From: Rhizobium sp. J15
GTDB lineage: Bacteria; Pseudomonadota; Alphaproteobacteria; Rhizobiales; Rhizobiaceae
Length of the DNA stretch: 64,000 bases
NCBI RefSeq assembly: GCF_002531825.1
Contig: NZ_NWSX01000011.1
Location: forward strand, 100,175 to 164,174
Direction: 5' to 3'
A program made the position numbers and the translations under genes. Shown here in pieces: positions 9,574 through 20,073 of the stretch; positions within the stretch are counted from its first letter, which is position 1, and every line of letters begins with the position of its first letter. Under the pieces are notes generated by a model, which was not told the origin of the DNA, searched no databases, and saw only the letters and a program-made list of their open reading frames with translations.

Positions 9574-10110
9574 ATGACGATATCGGGGACAGGCATACGC
9601 CGCATGCGGCTGCTGCGCAACATGAAGCAGCAGCATCTCGGCGAACTCCTCGGCGTAAACCAGGCGACCGTTTCACGCTGGGAGCGCGATCAGCTCGCCC
9701 TCTCGCCCGAACAGGCTCTCAAGCTGGAGCGGATTTTCGCCTCGCCGCGACATGCCGCGGCCGATGCGGCGCTGAAGCGGCTAGTCGAGGATTCCGTCCG
9801 GCCCGTGCATCTGATCTGCGACGTCACCCACCGGCTGCTGTCGGCCTCCCGTCCGCGCCAGGCCGAATGGCGCGCACCGCTCGCCGCCTTTCTCGGCCGC
9901 TCGCTTTTCTCCTACGCCTCTGCCGAAATCACCGCCGCCGAGCAGTCGCTGGAGGAGCGCGGCTGGCATGACGGCAGGCTCCTGTCGCTGACGCTCGAAA
10001 CCGGCGCCAACGACAATGAGCTGCTGCCGATCGCCGCCGGCCGCGTGACCTGGGAGCGGATCATGCTTTCCGACGGCAGCGCCGGCCGGCTCGTGACCGC
10101 CATCGGCTGA
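9574..10110 (+). CDS. XRE-type helix-turn-helix regulator
   Basis: 178 residues from the ATG at 9574 (GGAG 10 bases upstream). Residues about 8-62 form a Cro/C1-type HTH (IRRMRLLRNMKQQHLGELL, VNQATVSRWERDQLALSPEQALKLE). The C-terminal half (65-178) looks like a small-ligand sensing domain of PAS-like type, but I cannot name it with confidence. It has no obvious operon partner. The next gene, an epimerase, starts 98 bases on with its own ribosome site and may be a target. Confidence 0.85.
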   Translation: MTISGTGIRRMRLLRNMKQQHLGELLGVNQATVSRWERDQLALSPEQALKLERIFASPRHAAADAALKRLVEDSVRPVHLICDVTHRLLSASRPRQAEWRAPLAAFLGRSLFSYASAEITAAEQSLEERGWHDGRLLSLTLETGANDNELLPIAAGRVTWERIMLSDGSAGRLVTAIG

Positions 10111-10208
10111 GCCTGCAGCTTTCCTGTACTCCCATGCATAATTTATGCGTTGTCCGAAAACGCCGGTCTTTATAGCGTCCGCCGTAAAACCGGTCAGGAG
10201 GCGAGGCG

Positions 10209-11192
10209 ATGACGATATTGGTGACGGGAAGTGCCGGCCATCTAGGCGAGGCGCTGATGCGCACCCTGAGGGCGCAAAGCCGGTGGGCGCGCGGCATCGA
10301 CATCAAGCCCTCGGCTTTCACCGATATGGTCGGCTCGATCGGCGACCGCGCTTTCGTCAGGCAGGCCATGTCTGGCGTCAGCCACGTCATCCACGCTGCA
10401 ACCCTGCACAAGCCGCATGTGGCGACGCACGGCAACCACGATTTCCTCGACACCAATGTCGCCGGCACGCTGAACCTGCTCGAAGAGGCGGCCGCTGCGG
10501 GTGTTGCAAGCTTCGTCTTCACCAGCACCACCAGCGCCTTCGGCGCCGCATTGACGCCGGCAGCCGGCGAACCTGCGGCATGGGTGACTGAGGATGTGCT
10601 TCCCGTTGCAAGGAACATCTACGGCGTGACGAAGCTCGCCGCCGAAGGCCTCTCGGAGCTCTTCGCCCGTAAGTCCCGCCTGCCTGTCGTCATCCTCAGG
10701 ACCTCGCGCTTCTTCCCCGAAAACGACGACGATCCCGATATTCGCAACCGATATTCGGCGGAAAATGCCCAGGCCAACGAACTGCTTCATCGCCGCGTCG
10801 ATATCAGCGACGTGGTCGGCGCCCATCTGCTGGCGCTCGAGAAGGCGCCGGCAATCGGCTTCGGCCGCTACATCATCTCCGCCACGACACCGTTTTCATA
10901 CGGCGACCTCGCCGAACTCAGGAAAGACGCGCCTGCCGTCGTCGAGCGGCTCTTTCCCGGTGCGGGCGCCCTTTATGCCGAACGCGGCTGGAAGATGTTC
11001 CCGGCGCTCGACCGCGTCTATGTCAACGAACGGGCAAGGCGCGAACTCGGCTGGCAGCCGCGATATGATTTTCCCTTCGTGCTCGATTGCCTGCGCGACG
11101 GCAGGGAATGGCGCAGCCCCTTGGCGCGCGATGTCGGCTCCAAGGGCTACCACAACGAGGTCTTCGCGGAAGGGCCTTACCCGGTGAATTAG
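10209..11192 (+). CDS. NAD-dependent epimerase/dehydratase (extended SDR)
   Basis: 327 residues, with AGGAGG 8 bases before the ATG. The NAD-binding motif TGSAGHLG is at residues 6-13, followed by AATLHKP, the catalytic Ser/Thr patch FTSTTSAFG and YGVTKLAAEG (YxxxK). This is the UDP-sugar epimerase-like fold. The substrate cannot be read from the sequence. It is not within a polysaccharide cluster. Confidence 0.88.
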   Translation: MTILVTGSAGHLGEALMRTLRAQSRWARGIDIKPSAFTDMVGSIGDRAFVRQAMSGVSHVIHAATLHKPHVATHGNHDFLDTNVAGTLNLLEEAAAAGVASFVFTSTTSAFGAALTPAAGEPAAWVTEDVLPVARNIYGVTKLAAEGLSELFARKSRLPVVILRTSRFFPENDDDPDIRNRYSAENAQANELLHRRVDISDVVGAHLLALEKAPAIGFGRYIISATTPFSYGDLAELRKDAPAVVERLFPGAGALYAERGWKMFPALDRVYVNERARRELGWQPRYDFPFVLDCLRDGREWRSPLARDVGSKGYHNEVFAEGPYPVN

Positions 11193-11295
11193 CATTGGAT
11201 TTCGGCTTCAGCGCATCGTGACGATCCTGCCGAAAGCGGATCGCCGCGTCTCTTCGCCAACATGAAAGGGAAAGTGCGATCCACGACGACCGATG

Positions 11296-11450
11296 GATGT
11301 TTACGATCCTGGGCGCCTACAAACGTAGGTGGGCACCGTGTGTCCAGGCCCACGAGCCCGGACAGGGACAGCTCCCTTTGGATCGAGTATGGCCCCAGGG
11401 ATTGTGGTTCCTGTCGAGAGGCGCAGACCGCACTGCGATATATAAGGTCG
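11296..11450 (-). ncRNA. ssrS: 6S RNA (termini approximate)
   Basis: This is a gene-free block directly downstream of zapA on the same strand, the conserved place for ssrS in proteobacteria. Read on the minus strand it has the long interrupted-hairpin shape of alphaproteobacterial 6S RNA. There is a 5' arm beginning near CAGTGCGGTCTGCGCC, a central CACAATCCCTGGGGCC / GGGCTCGTGGGCC region, and a 3' part with a small hairpin (CCTAC, AAAC, GTAGG on the plus strand at 11317-11330). A TTATAT box at about 11440-11447 may be its -10. 6S RNA binds the housekeeping RNA polymerase in stationary phase. A covariance-model search would fix the ends. Confidence 0.8.
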
Positions 11451-11496
11451 TTTGCGACGGCGCGCCAGTGGCGACGGCGGGCCGTTTTTATTTAAT

Positions 11497-11874
11497 TCAA
11501 TTGAGTTCCGGCGCCGGGCGGCCGTTCAGCTTGTCGGTGATGCCGCGGATGCGGCTCGAAACTTCGCTCAGCGCCGCCGCGAGGTTTTCCTCGGTGCGGG
11601 CGGTCGCGGCAAGCACGGTGTCGCGGTTGCTGCGCAGTGACTCCAGCTCGGATTCCAGCCCGGCGATGCGCCGCGTCAGCTCGGAGATCTCGTCCATGAT
11701 CATGATGCCGGCCATGACGGTGATCCTGAGATCGCCGATTTCGCCGAACTGGCCCTTGAGATGGCCGACATAGCTGTCGAAGCGGGTAGCGAGATCGGTC
11801 AGGTGGTCTTCCTGCCCTTCCTCGCAGGCCATGCGATAGGCCTTGCCGTCGATCGTTACCGTCACCTGCGCCAT
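11497..11874 (-). CDS. zapA: Cell division protein ZapA
   Basis: 125 residues. N-terminal ZapA head (MAQVTVTIDGKAYRMAC, then LTDLATRFDSYVG) and a C-terminal coiled coil (about 65-115). ZapA crosslinks FtsZ filaments at the Z-ring. The next gene upstream on the same strand is DUF4164, separated by a RIME-like palindrome; ssrS follows downstream. Confidence 0.93.
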   Translation of the reverse strand: MAQVTVTIDGKAYRMACEEGQEDHLTDLATRFDSYVGHLKGQFGEIGDLRITVMAGIMIMDEISELTRRIAGLESELESLRSNRDTVLAATARTEENLAAALSEVSSRIRGITDKLNGRPAPELN

Positions 11875-11891
11875 GCTAAATTCTTTCTATC

Positions 11892-12004
11892 AGAGCATGA
11901 TGCCGAAAAGTGTGAGCGGTTTTCGGACGACATCATGCTCTAACTCTTCAATTTAGAACAGGATTCAGATCTTAGGCCAACTTGGCCTAAGATCATCCTG
12001 TTCT
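11892..12004. repeat. RIME1-like compound palindrome
   Basis: Two large palindromes in tandem. The first has arms AGAGCATGATG (11892-11902) and CATCATGCTCT (11931-11941), with an inner CCGAAAA/TTTTCGG stem. The second has arms AGAACAGGAT (11955-11964) and ATCCTGTTCT (11995-12004), with an inner TTAGGCCAA/TTGGCCTAA core. Total length is close to the 108 bp reported for RIME1 elements of rhizobia. It fills the space between the DUF4164 and zapA genes and overlaps the DUF4164 stop codon, so it may also end or process that transcript. Confidence 0.75.
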
Positions 12005-12278
12005 AGCGATCCAGAACCGCGCGGATCGTTTCCATGGCCGTCACCAGCCGCCGCGACACCTCGCGATTGACCTCTTCCAGCCGGTTGGCGCGGAATTCGG
12101 CCTGGTCGAGCTCCTGCGCCAGCCTGGAACGGTCGGCATGCACGCGGCGAACCTCGCCTTCGATCTCGCCCTGATCCCGCTCCCGCTCGACGCGCATATC
12201 GACGGCGTTTTCGAGGCTGGAAATCGCCTGCTTCAGCTCGTTGAGCGCTGCTTCCATGGTTTTGCCTGTGGGCGTCAT
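12003..12278 (-). CDS. DUF4164 coiled-coil protein
   Basis: 91 residues from the ATG at 12278 (GGAAGG just upstream; an inner ATG at 12257 has none). Almost the whole chain is predicted alpha-helical coiled coil, rich in Glu/Arg heptads (LKQAISSLENAVDMRVERERDQ... to MKTIR-like end). DUF4164 genes stand before zapA in many Rhizobiales, which suggests a division-related role, but this is inference only. The stop lies within the RIME-like palindrome. Confidence 0.8.
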   Translation of the reverse strand: MTPTGKTMEAALNELKQAISSLENAVDMRVERERDQGEIEGEVRRVHADRSRLAQELDQAEFRANRLEEVNREVSRRLVTAMETIRAVLDR

Positions 12279-12436
12279 GCCTTCCGCTTCCGTGCAGGAC
12301 CCGCGAATCGACCCTCGGCGCCGACCCTGTGATTTCAAAGAGGATATGCAGCTAGCCGATGGCCCGTCAATAAATCCCGTCATCTGCCGGCCGGCCTACT
12401 TGTGGATGAGCGATTTCGCAATGGCCGCCATAGGAG

Positions 12437-12550
12437 ATTTGTCATTTGTTCAACGGCGCGATCAAATGTCAAAAAATGCCGCAGCCTGCCTGGATTTGGC
12501 CCGCCATTTATTGACTCGCCCGTCTTAACTGGTATGTCTCACCCGCTTTC
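12437..12550. promoter_or_regulatory. Divergent promoters for tkt and the DUF4164-zapA unit
   Basis: The 331-base gap between DUF4164 and tkt holds two sigma70-like candidates. For tkt: TTGACT at 12511-12516 and TATGTC at 12533-12538 (16-base spacer). On the minus strand: TTGACA at 12472-12467 and ACAAAT at 12449-12444 (17-base spacer), which would leave a leader of about 160 bases before DUF4164. Neither has been tested against a matrix. Confidence 0.4.
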
Positions 12551-12609
12551 ACTCGATGGTCTTGGAGGCTCGAGACCATCCCCCGACACCCGGAGCTTGC
12601 GGAAAAGCC

Positions 12610-14583
12610 ATGACCTCTCCCGAACAACACGACCGGATGGCGAATGCGATCCGTTTTCTCGCCATGGACGCCGTCGAAAAGGCGAATTCCGGCCACCCGG
12701 GCATGCCGATGGGCATGGCCGATGTGGCAACGGTCCTGTTCACCAAATATCTGAAGTTCGATCCGAAGAAGCCGCACTGGCCGAACCGTGACCGCTTCGT
12801 GCTCTCCGCCGGCCACGGCTCGATGCTGCTCTATTCGCTGCTCTATTTGACCGGCTATCCTGACATGACGGTCGAGGATCTGAAGCAGTTCCGCCAGATC
12901 GGTTCCAAGACCGCCGGCCACCCGGAATACGGCCATGCCACAGGCATCGAAACCACGACGGGCCCGCTCGGCCAGGGCATCGCCAATGCCGTCGGCATGG
13001 CGATCGCCGAGCGCAAGCTGCGCGAGGAGTTCGGCGCGGACCTCCAGGACCACTATACCTACGTCATCAACGGCGACGGCTGCCTGATGGAAGGCATCAG
13101 CCATGAGGCGATCGCGCTTGCCGGCCACCTGAAGCTGAACAAGCTGATCCTCTTCTGGGACAACAACTCGATCACCATCGACGGCGCCGTCTCGCTGTCG
13201 GATTCGACCGACCAGATCGCCCGCTTCAAGGCTGTCCACTGGAACACGATCGAGATCGACGGTCACGATCAGGCCGCCATCGCCGATGCGATCGAAGCCG
13301 CCCACAAGTCCGACCGCCCGACCTTCATCGCCTGCAAGACCGTCATCGGCTTCGGCGCTCCGAACAAGGCCGGCAGCCACAAGGTTCACGGCAGCCCGCT
13401 CGGCGCCGAGGAAATCGCCGCCACCCGCAAGGCGCTGAACTGGGAATACGAGCCCTTCGTCATCCCCTCCGACGTTCTCGATGCATGGCGCGTCGCCGGC
13501 ACCCGCTCCGACAATGTCGTCAAGGCATGGGAAGAAACTCTTTCCAAGTCGCCGGCCAAGGCGGAATTCTCCCGCCGCATGGCAGGCGAACTGCCGGAAG
13601 GCTTCGATGCCGCGATCAGCGCATATAAGAAGAAGCTCGCCGAGACCAGGCCGACGGTTGCGACCCGCAAGGCATCCGAGGACGCGCTTGAGATCATCAA
13701 CGGCTTCGTGCCGGAAACGCTGGGCGGCTCCGCCGACCTGACGCCGTCCAACAACACCAAGACCAGCCAGATGCACTCGATCACGCCGACGGATTTCGCC
13801 GGCCGTTACGTGCACTGGGGCATCCGCGAGCACGGCATGGCCTCGGCCATGAACGGCATCGCCCTGCATGGCGGTCTCATTCCCTATAGCGGCGGCTTCC
13901 TGATCTTCTCGGATTATTGCCGCCCGCCGATCCGCCTCGCAGCCCTGATGGGCATCCGCGTCATCCACGTCCTGACGCATGACTCGATCGGCGTCGGCGA
14001 AGACGGCCCGACGCACCAGCCGGTCGAACAGCTCGCCGGACTGCGCGCCATCCCGAACCTGCTGGTCTTCCGTCCGGCCGACGCCACGGAAACGGCCGAA
14101 TGCTGGCAGATCGCCATCAAGACGCAGAACCGTCCTTCGGGCCTTGCCCTGACGCGCCAGAACCTCAGCCCGGCCCGCACCGAATACAGCGAAAAGAACC
14201 TCTGCGAACAGGGCGCTTACACGCTCGCCGGCAATGCCGACGCCAAGGTGACCATCTTCGCCTCCGGCTCGGAAGTCGAAATCGCCGTTGCCGCCCGCGC
14301 AGCCCTCGAAGCCAAGGGTGTGACGGTGCGCGTCGTATCGGTTCCCTGCACGGAACTGTTCTTCGAGCAGCCGGATGCCTATCGCAAGGAAGTGCTCGGC
14401 AACTCGCCGGTCAAGATCGCCGTCGAAGCCGCCGTCCGCGAAGGCTGGGATGCCTTCATCGGTCCGGAAGGCACGTTCATCGGCATGAAGGGCTTCGGCG
14501 CTTCCGGTCCGGTCAAGGACGTCTACAAGCATTTCGGCATCACCGCCGACGCCGTCGTTGCGGCCGCGGAAGCAAAGCTTTAA
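12610..14583 (+). CDS. tkt: Transketolase
   Basis: 657 residues from the ATG at 12610, the usual length. The thiamine diphosphate motif begins [13 protein letters not shown] (about residue 155) and ends in NN of [25 protein letters not shown] and [19 protein letters not shown] are classic transketolase blocks. It transfers two-carbon units between sugar phosphates in the non-oxidative pentose phosphate pathway. gap follows 80 bases on, with a strong hairpin between, and pgk and fba lie just beyond in the same direction. No Rubisco or phosphoribulokinase is near, so the pathway here is heterotrophic. Confidence 0.97.
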   Translation: MTSPEQHDRMANAIRFLAMDAVEKANSGHPGMPMGMADVATVLFTKYLKFDPKKPHWPNRDRFVLSAGHGSMLLYSLLYLTGYPDMTVEDLKQFRQIGSKTAGHPEYGHATGIETTTGPLGQGIANAVGMAIAERKLREEFGADLQDHYTYVINGDGCLMEGISHEAIALAGHLKLNKLILFWDNNSITIDGAVSLSDSTDQIARFKAVHWNTIEIDGHDQAAIADAIEAAHKSDRPTFIACKTVIGFGAPNKAGSHKVHGSPLGAEEIAATRKALNWEYEPFVIPSDVLDAWRVAGTRSDNVVKAWEETLSKSPAKAEFSRRMAGELPEGFDAAISAYKKKLAETRPTVATRKASEDALEIINGFVPETLGGSADLTPSNNTKTSQMHSITPTDFAGRYVHWGIREHGMASAMNGIALHGGLIPYSGGFLIFSDYCRPPIRLAALMGIRVIHVLTHDSIGVGEDGPTHQPVEQLAGLRAIPNLLVFRPADATETAECWQIAIKTQNRPSGLALTRQNLSPARTEYSEKNLCEQGAYTLAGNADAKVTIFASGSEVEIAVAARAALEAKGVTVRVVSVPCTELFFEQPDAYRKEVLGNSPVKIAVEAAVREGWDAFIGPEGTFIGMKGFGASGPVKDVYKHFGITADAVVAAAEAKL

Positions 14584-14607
14584 GGAGAGCGCCTTGAGGC
14601 GCTCTCC
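14584..14607 (+). repeat. Intercistronic hairpin between tkt and gap
   Basis: Perfect 10-bp stem (GGAGAGCGCC at 14584-14593, GGCGCTCTCC at 14598-14607) with a TTGA loop. It starts directly after the tkt stop and has no T tract, so it looks more like an mRNA-stabilising or processing hairpin than a full terminator. Confidence 0.7.
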
Positions 14608-14663
14608 ATCTCCTCAATTCCAGGCCCTCTCTATCGGGCCCTATTCATCGGGAGTGAATGAAC

Positions 14664-15674
14664 ATGACAGTCAAGGTTGCCATCAATGGTTTCGGCCGCA
14701 TCGGCCGTAACGTCCTCCGCGCTATCGTCGAATCCGGCCGCACCGACATCGAAGTCGTCGCCATCAACGATCTCGGCCCGGTCGAGACCAACGCCCACCT
14801 GCTGCGCTACGACTCGATCCACGGCAAGTTCCCGGCAACCGTGAAGGTTGAAGGTGACACGATCGTCGTCGGCAACGGCAAGCCGATCAAGGTCACGGCG
14901 ATCAAGGATCCGGCAACGCTTCCGCACCGCGAACTCGGCGTCGACATTGCGATGGAATGCACCGGCATCTTCACCGCCCGCGACAAGGCCGCCGCCCATC
15001 TGACGGCCGGCGCCAAGCGCGTCATCGTCTCGGCTCCTGCCGACGGCGCCGACCTGACCGTCGTCTACGGCGTCAACCACGACCAGCTCACCAAGGAGCA
15101 CTTGGTCATCTCCAACGCTTCCTGCACCACCAACTGCCTGGTGCCGGTCGTGAAGGTTCTCGACGACGCCGTCGGCATCGACCACGGCTTCATGACGACC
15201 ATCCACTCCTACACCGGCGACCAGCCGACGCTCGACACGATGCACAAGGATCTGTATCGCGCCCGCGCAGCCGCCCTGTCCATGATCCCGACCTCGACGG
15301 GCGCCGCCAAGGCCGTCGGCCTCGTGCTGCCGCACCTCAAAGGCAAGCTCGACGGTACCTCGATCCGCGTTCCGACCCCGAACGTTTCGGTCGTCGACTT
15401 CAAGTTCGTCTCCAAGAAGGCGACCACGGTCGGCGAAATCAACGAAGCCATCAAGGCCGCCTCCAACGGCGCGCTGAAGGGCATCCTCGGCTACACCGAC
15501 GAGCCGCTCGTCTCCCGCGACTTCAACCACGACAGCCATTCCTCGATCTTCGCGACCGATCAGACGAAGGTCATGGAAGGCAACTTCGTGCGCGTCCTGT
15601 CCTGGTACGACAACGAGTGGGGCTTCTCCAGCCGCATGTCGGACACGGCCGTTGCCTTTGCCAAGCTCATCTGA
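14664..15674 (+). CDS. gap: Glyceraldehyde-3-phosphate dehydrogenase
   Basis: 336 residues, exactly the family size. Two ATGs compete: GGGAG at 14650-14654 lies 3 bases from the ATG at 14658 and 9 bases from the ATG at 14664, so the latter ([17 protein letters not shown]) is preferred. The active-site cysteine is C154 in SNASCTTNC. The enzyme makes 1,3-bisphosphoglycerate (or the reverse in gluconeogenesis), feeding pgk at 18.8 kb. A good terminator follows. Confidence 0.97.
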   Translation: MTVKVAINGFGRIGRNVLRAIVESGRTDIEVVAINDLGPVETNAHLLRYDSIHGKFPATVKVEGDTIVVGNGKPIKVTAIKDPATLPHRELGVDIAMECTGIFTARDKAAAHLTAGAKRVIVSAPADGADLTVVYGVNHDQLTKEHLVISNASCTTNCLVPVVKVLDDAVGIDHGFMTTIHSYTGDQPTLDTMHKDLYRARAAALSMIPTSTGAAKAVGLVLPHLKGKLDGTSIRVPTPNVSVVDFKFVSKKATTVGEINEAIKAASNGALKGILGYTDEPLVSRDFNHDSHSSIFATDQTKVMEGNFVRVLSWYDNEWGFSSRMSDTAVAFAKLI

Positions 15675-15699
15675 GAGCCTGACGAACGACTGATTGCAG

Positions 15700-15725
15700 A
15701 CGGCCCGGGAAACCGGGCCGTTTTG
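15700..15725 (+). terminator. Rho-independent terminator after gap
   Basis: Stem CGGCCCGG (15701-15708) and CCGGGCCG (15713-15720), a GAAA loop, then TTTTG. It ends the tkt-gap transcript. Confidence 0.85.
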
Positions 15726-15816
15726 TTATAGGCGTCGCGCCGGATCGGTCGCGAAACCTGCTATGGTGCACCAAGCCCTGAACCGCATCGGCGGCCGGGG
15801 AGATAGGGAGAGATGG

Positions 15817-16131
15817 ATGGATTACTTTACCGTTGAGATTGCCGGCCGCGCCATTGCCAGCTTTCGCTCGAAAAACCATGAGGAAGCGACGCATTTCTTC
15901 GAGGCGGAAGATTTTCGCGACGACCTGACCATCCTGGAATCCGAAGGCAAGCCCCTGTGGGACCGCAAGGCCGCGCTCAGCCTGCGCAAGGCGACCGCCG
16001 AGGAAGCCAGCGAAGTCGAGCACGCCTATGAATTCGACGATGATCCGCAAAGGACCATCGACGACGAATTCGTCGTTTTCCTGGTTCCGGTCGAGGATCT
16101 GACCGACGATGGCGAGGATACCGAAGACTGA
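15817..16131 (+). CDS. Conserved hypothetical acidic protein
   Basis: 104 residues starting at the ATG at 15817, 7 bases after GGGAG. It is strongly acidic towards the end (EHAYEFDDDPQRTIDDEFVVF, then DDGEDTED). No signal peptide, membrane helix or named domain is recognised. It is flanked by the gap terminator and a small membrane protein gene. The start and codon use look genuine; the function is unknown. Confidence 0.7.
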   Translation: MDYFTVEIAGRAIASFRSKNHEEATHFFEAEDFRDDLTILESEGKPLWDRKAALSLRKATAEEASEVEHAYEFDDDPQRTIDDEFVVFLVPVEDLTDDGEDTED

Positions 16132-16273
16132 CCGTCGCTCCGTAGCGTCTTCCGGTTTTGAAAGCCGCCCGAAGCGACGGGCTCGGTGTGGCTGCAAGGA
16201 TGGAATCACGGTTGGCAATCCGCTGGCCAAGCGTGATAGATTGACGCTGCAATGATCCAGGCGGAGGCGATAA

Positions 16274-16450
16274 ATGACAGAGGCGCAAAAACGTTCGCCC
16301 CACACGACCCTCAAGCGGCGGCAGCGGTTTCACCGGAAGCGCGACGTCAGACCTGCCGTGCTGGCAAGGGCTGATCGTCTGGTCATACGGGTTGCCGCGG
16401 TCATCGGCATTGCGTTTCTCGCCGTCATCATACTTCAGGCCGTGTTTTGA
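16274..16450 (+). CDS. Small single-helix membrane protein, 58 residues
   Basis: Starts at an ATG with GGAGG 7 bases before it and ends at TGA 16448-16450. The first 35 residues are very basic (KRSPHTTLKRRQRFHRKRD). Then comes one hydrophobic helix (VAAVIGIAFLAVIIL, about 41-56) right at the C terminus. The layout suggests a tail-anchored inner-membrane microprotein with a cytoplasmic basic arm. No family is recognised. Confidence 0.6.
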   Translation: MTEAQKRSPHTTLKRRQRFHRKRDVRPAVLARADRLVIRVAAVIGIAFLAVIILQAVF

Positions 16451-16827
16451 TAGCAGTCGCCCAATCCGCGGCTGCAATCCCTTCCCCCGTCATCGGACAA
16501 GGCGAATAACGCAGGAGCGTGCCTTATCCTGTCGCCGCATCGAGATACCGGCAGTAAAAATCGCTCTTCCCGTCTTTCGCCCTGCTCTTGCCTGATTTTC
16601 TTATACATTCTTTGTAGAGAGTTTCTCCCGTAGCATTTCCGTGTCGGTGGCCGTCCGGCAGCCGTTCAGCAGCATGATGCAGCACGAGACGAGGTTAAGC
16701 CGCAAGGCCTACCCTTCTCTGCCGTTTTGCCGTTTACTGATGGACCGGCGCGCGTGGTGGAGGGTGGAATAGACGGATCGGCCAGGGGTGGCCGCATCCG
16801 CGAAGCAGTCGATGGAAAGGGGCGGGC
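16451..16827. other. Gene-free stretch before the antiporter
   Basis: 377 bases. I see no convincing reading frame with a ribosome site, no tRNA and no strong terminator. An AT-rich patch near 16590-16615 could hold a promoter for the antiporter gene, but no clear -35/-10 pair could be picked. Confidence 0.4.
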
Positions 16828-18702
16828 ATGGAAGCGTTCTATATCGTGGTGCTGGTCGCGACGGCGCTCGTGCTTCTTGCCGCTTTTTCGAGCCTGCTCG
16901 CCTTCCGCTTCGGCGCCCCGCTGCTGCTGCTCTTCCTGATGATCGGCCTCGCCGCCGGCGTCGACGGCCTCGGCATCGAATTCAGCAACAATTATCTGGC
17001 CTATATCCTCGGCTCCATCGCCCTTGCCGTCATCCTGTTCGATTCCGGCTTCGGCACGCCGATGCAGGCTTTCCGGCTGGCGGCCGTGCCCTCTCTCACG
17101 CTCGCCTCGGTCGGCGTGCTGATCACCGCCTCGCTCTTTGCCGTCGCCGCCATGTGGCTGCTGAACTTCACCTGGCTCGAAGGCCTGCTGCTCGGCTCGA
17201 TCGTCGCCTCGACGGATGCCGCAGCCGTCTTCTTCCTTTTGCGCATCGGCGGCATCAACATCCGCGACAAGGTGCGCTCGACGCTCGAAGTCGAATCCGG
17301 CACCAACGATCCGATGGCGATCTTCCTCACCATCGCCCTTGTCGAAGTGCTGGCGAGCGGCGAGCGTTACCACGGCATCAATATCGGCATGCTCGCCATG
17401 TTCGTGCAGCAGATGGGGCTCGGCGTCATTCTCGGCCTGCTCGGCGGCATGATGATCGTGCTGATCGTCAGCAAGCTCGATACCGATCGCGGCCTGACGC
17501 CGATCTTCGTGCTGGCGCTCGCCCTGCTCGTCTTCTCCTTTGCCGGCACGGTCGGCGGCAGCGGCTTCCTCGCCGTCTATGTCGCCGGCATCTATGCCGG
17601 AAATCGCAAGATGCAGGCGATCGGCACCATCAAACGCTTCCAGGACGGCATGACCTGGCTGGCGCAGATCATCATGTTCCTGGTGCTCGGCCTGCTCGCC
17701 ACACCGTCGCAATTCCCCGTCATCATCGTGCCGGCGATCCTGCTCGCCCTCTTCCTGATCTTCGTCGCCCGGCCGCTGGCGATCTGGCTGTCGCTCCTCC
17801 CATTCGATTACACGCAGCAGGAAATCGGTTTCGTCGCCTGGGTCGGTCTGCGCGGCGCCGTCTCCATCCTGCTGGCCATCATGCCGATCCTCGGCGGGCT
17901 GGAAAACGGCCAGATCTATTTCAACACCGCCTTCATCATCGTGCTGGTTTCCCTGCTCGTCCAGGGCTGGACGATCAAACCGGTCGCCAAGAAACTCGGC
18001 CTGATCATTCCCCCGCGCATCGGCGCCGTCGACAAGGTCGAGGTCGATCTGCCGGGTGCTGCCAACCACGAACTGCTTTCCTACCGCGTCATCAAGGACA
18101 GCCCGGTGCTGCGCGGCGAGCGCATTCCGCGCTGGGCCACACCCTCGCTCGTCATCCGCGACGGCAAGTCGATGCGCTACCAATATGCCGGGCGGCTGCG
18201 CGAGAACGATCTCGTCTATCTCTTCATCGTGCCGAGCTATTCCCGCCTGCTCGACCGGCTCTTCGCCAGCCGCGCGCCGGTCGATGAGGACGATGCCGAA
18301 TTCTTCGGCGCCTTCGCGCTCTCGCCCGCCCGCCCGGCCGCCGATCTCGATGCGGCTTACGGTCCCGGCCTGCTCAATGAATCCGAAAAGGGCCTGACGA
18401 TCGCCGAACTGATGCGCCAGCGCCTCGGCGGCAAGGCCGATTATGCCGACCGCGTCCGTCTCGGTTCGATCATCCTCATCGTCCGCGATCTCGACGAGCA
18501 CGACCACATCACCTCCGTCGGCATGTCGCTCGAGGCGGTCGAACCGGCGATCACGCTGCCGATCTTCATCAATCTCAAGGACATCATCCAGCGCATCCGC
18601 GACCGGCTGAAGGGACGCCGGAACCGCGAAGCCGCGGCCTCCGAAACCGCGCCGAAAGCATCGGCCGGACGCGAGGAAGCCACACGCGAAAACGGCCGCT
18701 GA
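16828..18702 (+). CDS. cvrA: Potassium/proton antiporter, CvrA/NhaP2 type
   Basis: 624 residues. The first 390 or so form a CPA1-type Na+/H+ exchanger domain of about 12 helices, with [10 protein letters not shown], the [13 protein letters not shown] block, and [18 protein letters not shown] holding the ion-site Asp pair. A TrkA-C (RCK-C) domain follows (about 400-480), with a C-terminal CorC/HlyC-like domain (about 520-590). This three-part layout is that of the NhaP2/CvrA K+/H+ antiporters, which protect against K+ or osmotic stress. pgk begins 70 bases downstream. Confidence 0.9.
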   Translation: MEAFYIVVLVATALVLLAAFSSLLAFRFGAPLLLLFLMIGLAAGVDGLGIEFSNNYLAYILGSIALAVILFDSGFGTPMQAFRLAAVPSLTLASVGVLITASLFAVAAMWLLNFTWLEGLLLGSIVASTDAAAVFFLLRIGGINIRDKVRSTLEVESGTNDPMAIFLTIALVEVLASGERYHGINIGMLAMFVQQMGLGVILGLLGGMMIVLIVSKLDTDRGLTPIFVLALALLVFSFAGTVGGSGFLAVYVAGIYAGNRKMQAIGTIKRFQDGMTWLAQIIMFLVLGLLATPSQFPVIIVPAILLALFLIFVARPLAIWLSLLPFDYTQQEIGFVAWVGLRGAVSILLAIMPILGGLENGQIYFNTAFIIVLVSLLVQGWTIKPVAKKLGLIIPPRIGAVDKVEVDLPGAANHELLSYRVIKDSPVLRGERIPRWATPSLVIRDGKSMRYQYAGRLRENDLVYLFIVPSYSRLLDRLFASRAPVDEDDAEFFGAFALSPARPAADLDAAYGPGLLNESEKGLTIAELMRQRLGGKADYADRVRLGSIILIVRDLDEHDHITSVGMSLEAVEPAITLPIFINLKDIIQRIRDRLKGRRNREAAASETAPKASAGREEATRENGR

Positions 18703-18772
18703 ACGCCTTGCGTCTCGAATGATCCTTGCTATGGTCTGCGCGACTTCCGCCAACCAAGACTGGATCTTCCCC

Positions 18773-19972
18773 ATGCCTTCTTTCAAGACCCTCGACGATC
18801 TTTCCGATATCAGCGGCAAGCGCGTTCTCGTCCGCGTCGACCTCAACGTTCCCGTCAAGGACGGCAAGGTCACCGATACGACACGCATCGAGCGCGTGGC
18901 GCCGACGATCCTCGAACTGTCGGACAAGGGCGCCAAGGTGATCCTGCTTGCCCATTTCGGCCGGCCGAAGGATGGTCCGTCGCCTGATCTGTCGCTGTCG
19001 CTGATCGCCCCTTCGGTCGAGGAAGTGCTCGATCATGCCGTGCTGACGGCTTCCGACTGCATCGGCGAGGCCGCCGCCTCCGCCGTCGCCGCGATGAATG
19101 ACGGCGATATCCTGCTGATGGAGAATACCCGTTTCCACAAGGGCGAGGAAAAGAACGACCCCGATTTCATCAAGGCGCTTGCCGCCAATGGCGATATCTA
19201 TGTCAACGACGCCTTCTCCGCCGCCCACCGCGCCCATGCTTCCACCGAAGGCCTCGCCCATCACCTGCCGGCCCATGCCGGCCGCACCATGCAGGCCGAG
19301 CTGGAAGCGTTGGAAAGCGGCCTCGGCAATCCCGCCCGCCCCGTCGTCGCCATCGTCGGCGGCGCCAAGGTCTCGACCAAGATCGACCTCTTGATGAACC
19401 TCGTGAAGAAGGTCGATGCACTCGTCATCGGCGGCGGCATGGCCAACACCTTCATCGCCGCCCGCGGCACCAATGTCGGCAAGTCGCTTTGCGAACATGA
19501 TCTCGCCGAGACCGCCAAGCAGATCATGATCGAGGCCGCGACATCAGGCTGCGCCATCATCCTGCCGGAAGACGGCGTCGTCGCCCGCGAATTCAAGGCG
19601 GGTGCGGCCAACGAGACGGTCGACATCAACGCCATTCCCGCCGATGCCATGGTGCTCGACGTCGGCCCGAAATCCGTCCAGGCCATCAATGCCTGGATCG
19701 AACGCGCCGCAACCCTCGTCTGGAACGGCCCGCTCGGCGCCTTCGAGATCGAGCCCTTCGATGCTGCGACGGTCGCCGCTGCGAAATACGCCGCCGAGCG
19801 CACCGCGGCCGGCAAGCTCATCTCCGTTGCCGGCGGCGGCGATACCGTCTCGGCGCTGAACCATGCCGGCGTTGCCGACGAGTTCAGCTATGTCTCGACC
19901 GCCGGCGGCGCTTTCCTGGAATGGATGGAAGGCAAGGAGCTTCCCGGCGTCGCAGTCCTCAACGCGAGATAA
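18773..19972 (+). CDS. pgk: Phosphoglycerate kinase
   Basis: 399 residues from the ATG at 18773; the longer frame to 18719 adds an unconserved tail. PGK motifs are intact: [12 protein letters not shown] near the N terminus, [27 protein letters not shown] and the nucleotide-binding GGGDTVSAL. It interconverts 1,3-bisphosphoglycerate and 3-phosphoglycerate. A clean terminator separates it from fba. Confidence 0.97.
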   Translation: MPSFKTLDDLSDISGKRVLVRVDLNVPVKDGKVTDTTRIERVAPTILELSDKGAKVILLAHFGRPKDGPSPDLSLSLIAPSVEEVLDHAVLTASDCIGEAAASAVAAMNDGDILLMENTRFHKGEEKNDPDFIKALAANGDIYVNDAFSAAHRAHASTEGLAHHLPAHAGRTMQAELEALESGLGNPARPVVAIVGGAKVSTKIDLLMNLVKKVDALVIGGGMANTFIAARGTNVGKSLCEHDLAETAKQIMIEAATSGCAIILPEDGVVAREFKAGAANETVDINAIPADAMVLDVGPKSVQAINAWIERAATLVWNGPLGAFEIEPFDAATVAAAKYAAERTAAGKLISVAGGGDTVSALNHAGVADEFSYVSTAGGAFLEWMEGKELPGVAVLNAR

Positions 19973-20007
19973 CCGCCGGGCGGATTTGACAGGTTTTACA
20001 TGTGGAT

Positions 20008-20043
20008 AGACCGCGGCGGCGACGAGCCTTCCGCGGTCTTTTG
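20008..20043 (+). terminator. Terminator after pgk
   Basis: Stem AGACCGCGG (20008-20016) with CCGCGGTCT (20031-20039), a 14-base loop, then TTTT. It divides the pgk and fba transcripts. Confidence 0.8.
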
Positions 20044-20073
20044 CTCAAGGGGTGGAAAAAATCCCAAATTTTC

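Noticed and set aside
12508..14532. 674-codon open frame antisense to tkt
   Set aside because: It mirrors the tkt coding sequence, has no ribosome site or known domain, and is expected from GC-rich codon bias.
16666..18936. 756-codon open frame antisense to the antiporter gene
   Set aside because: Composition is typical of a shadow frame (Asp/Arg/Gly rich, low complexity); the sense frame encodes a clear transporter.
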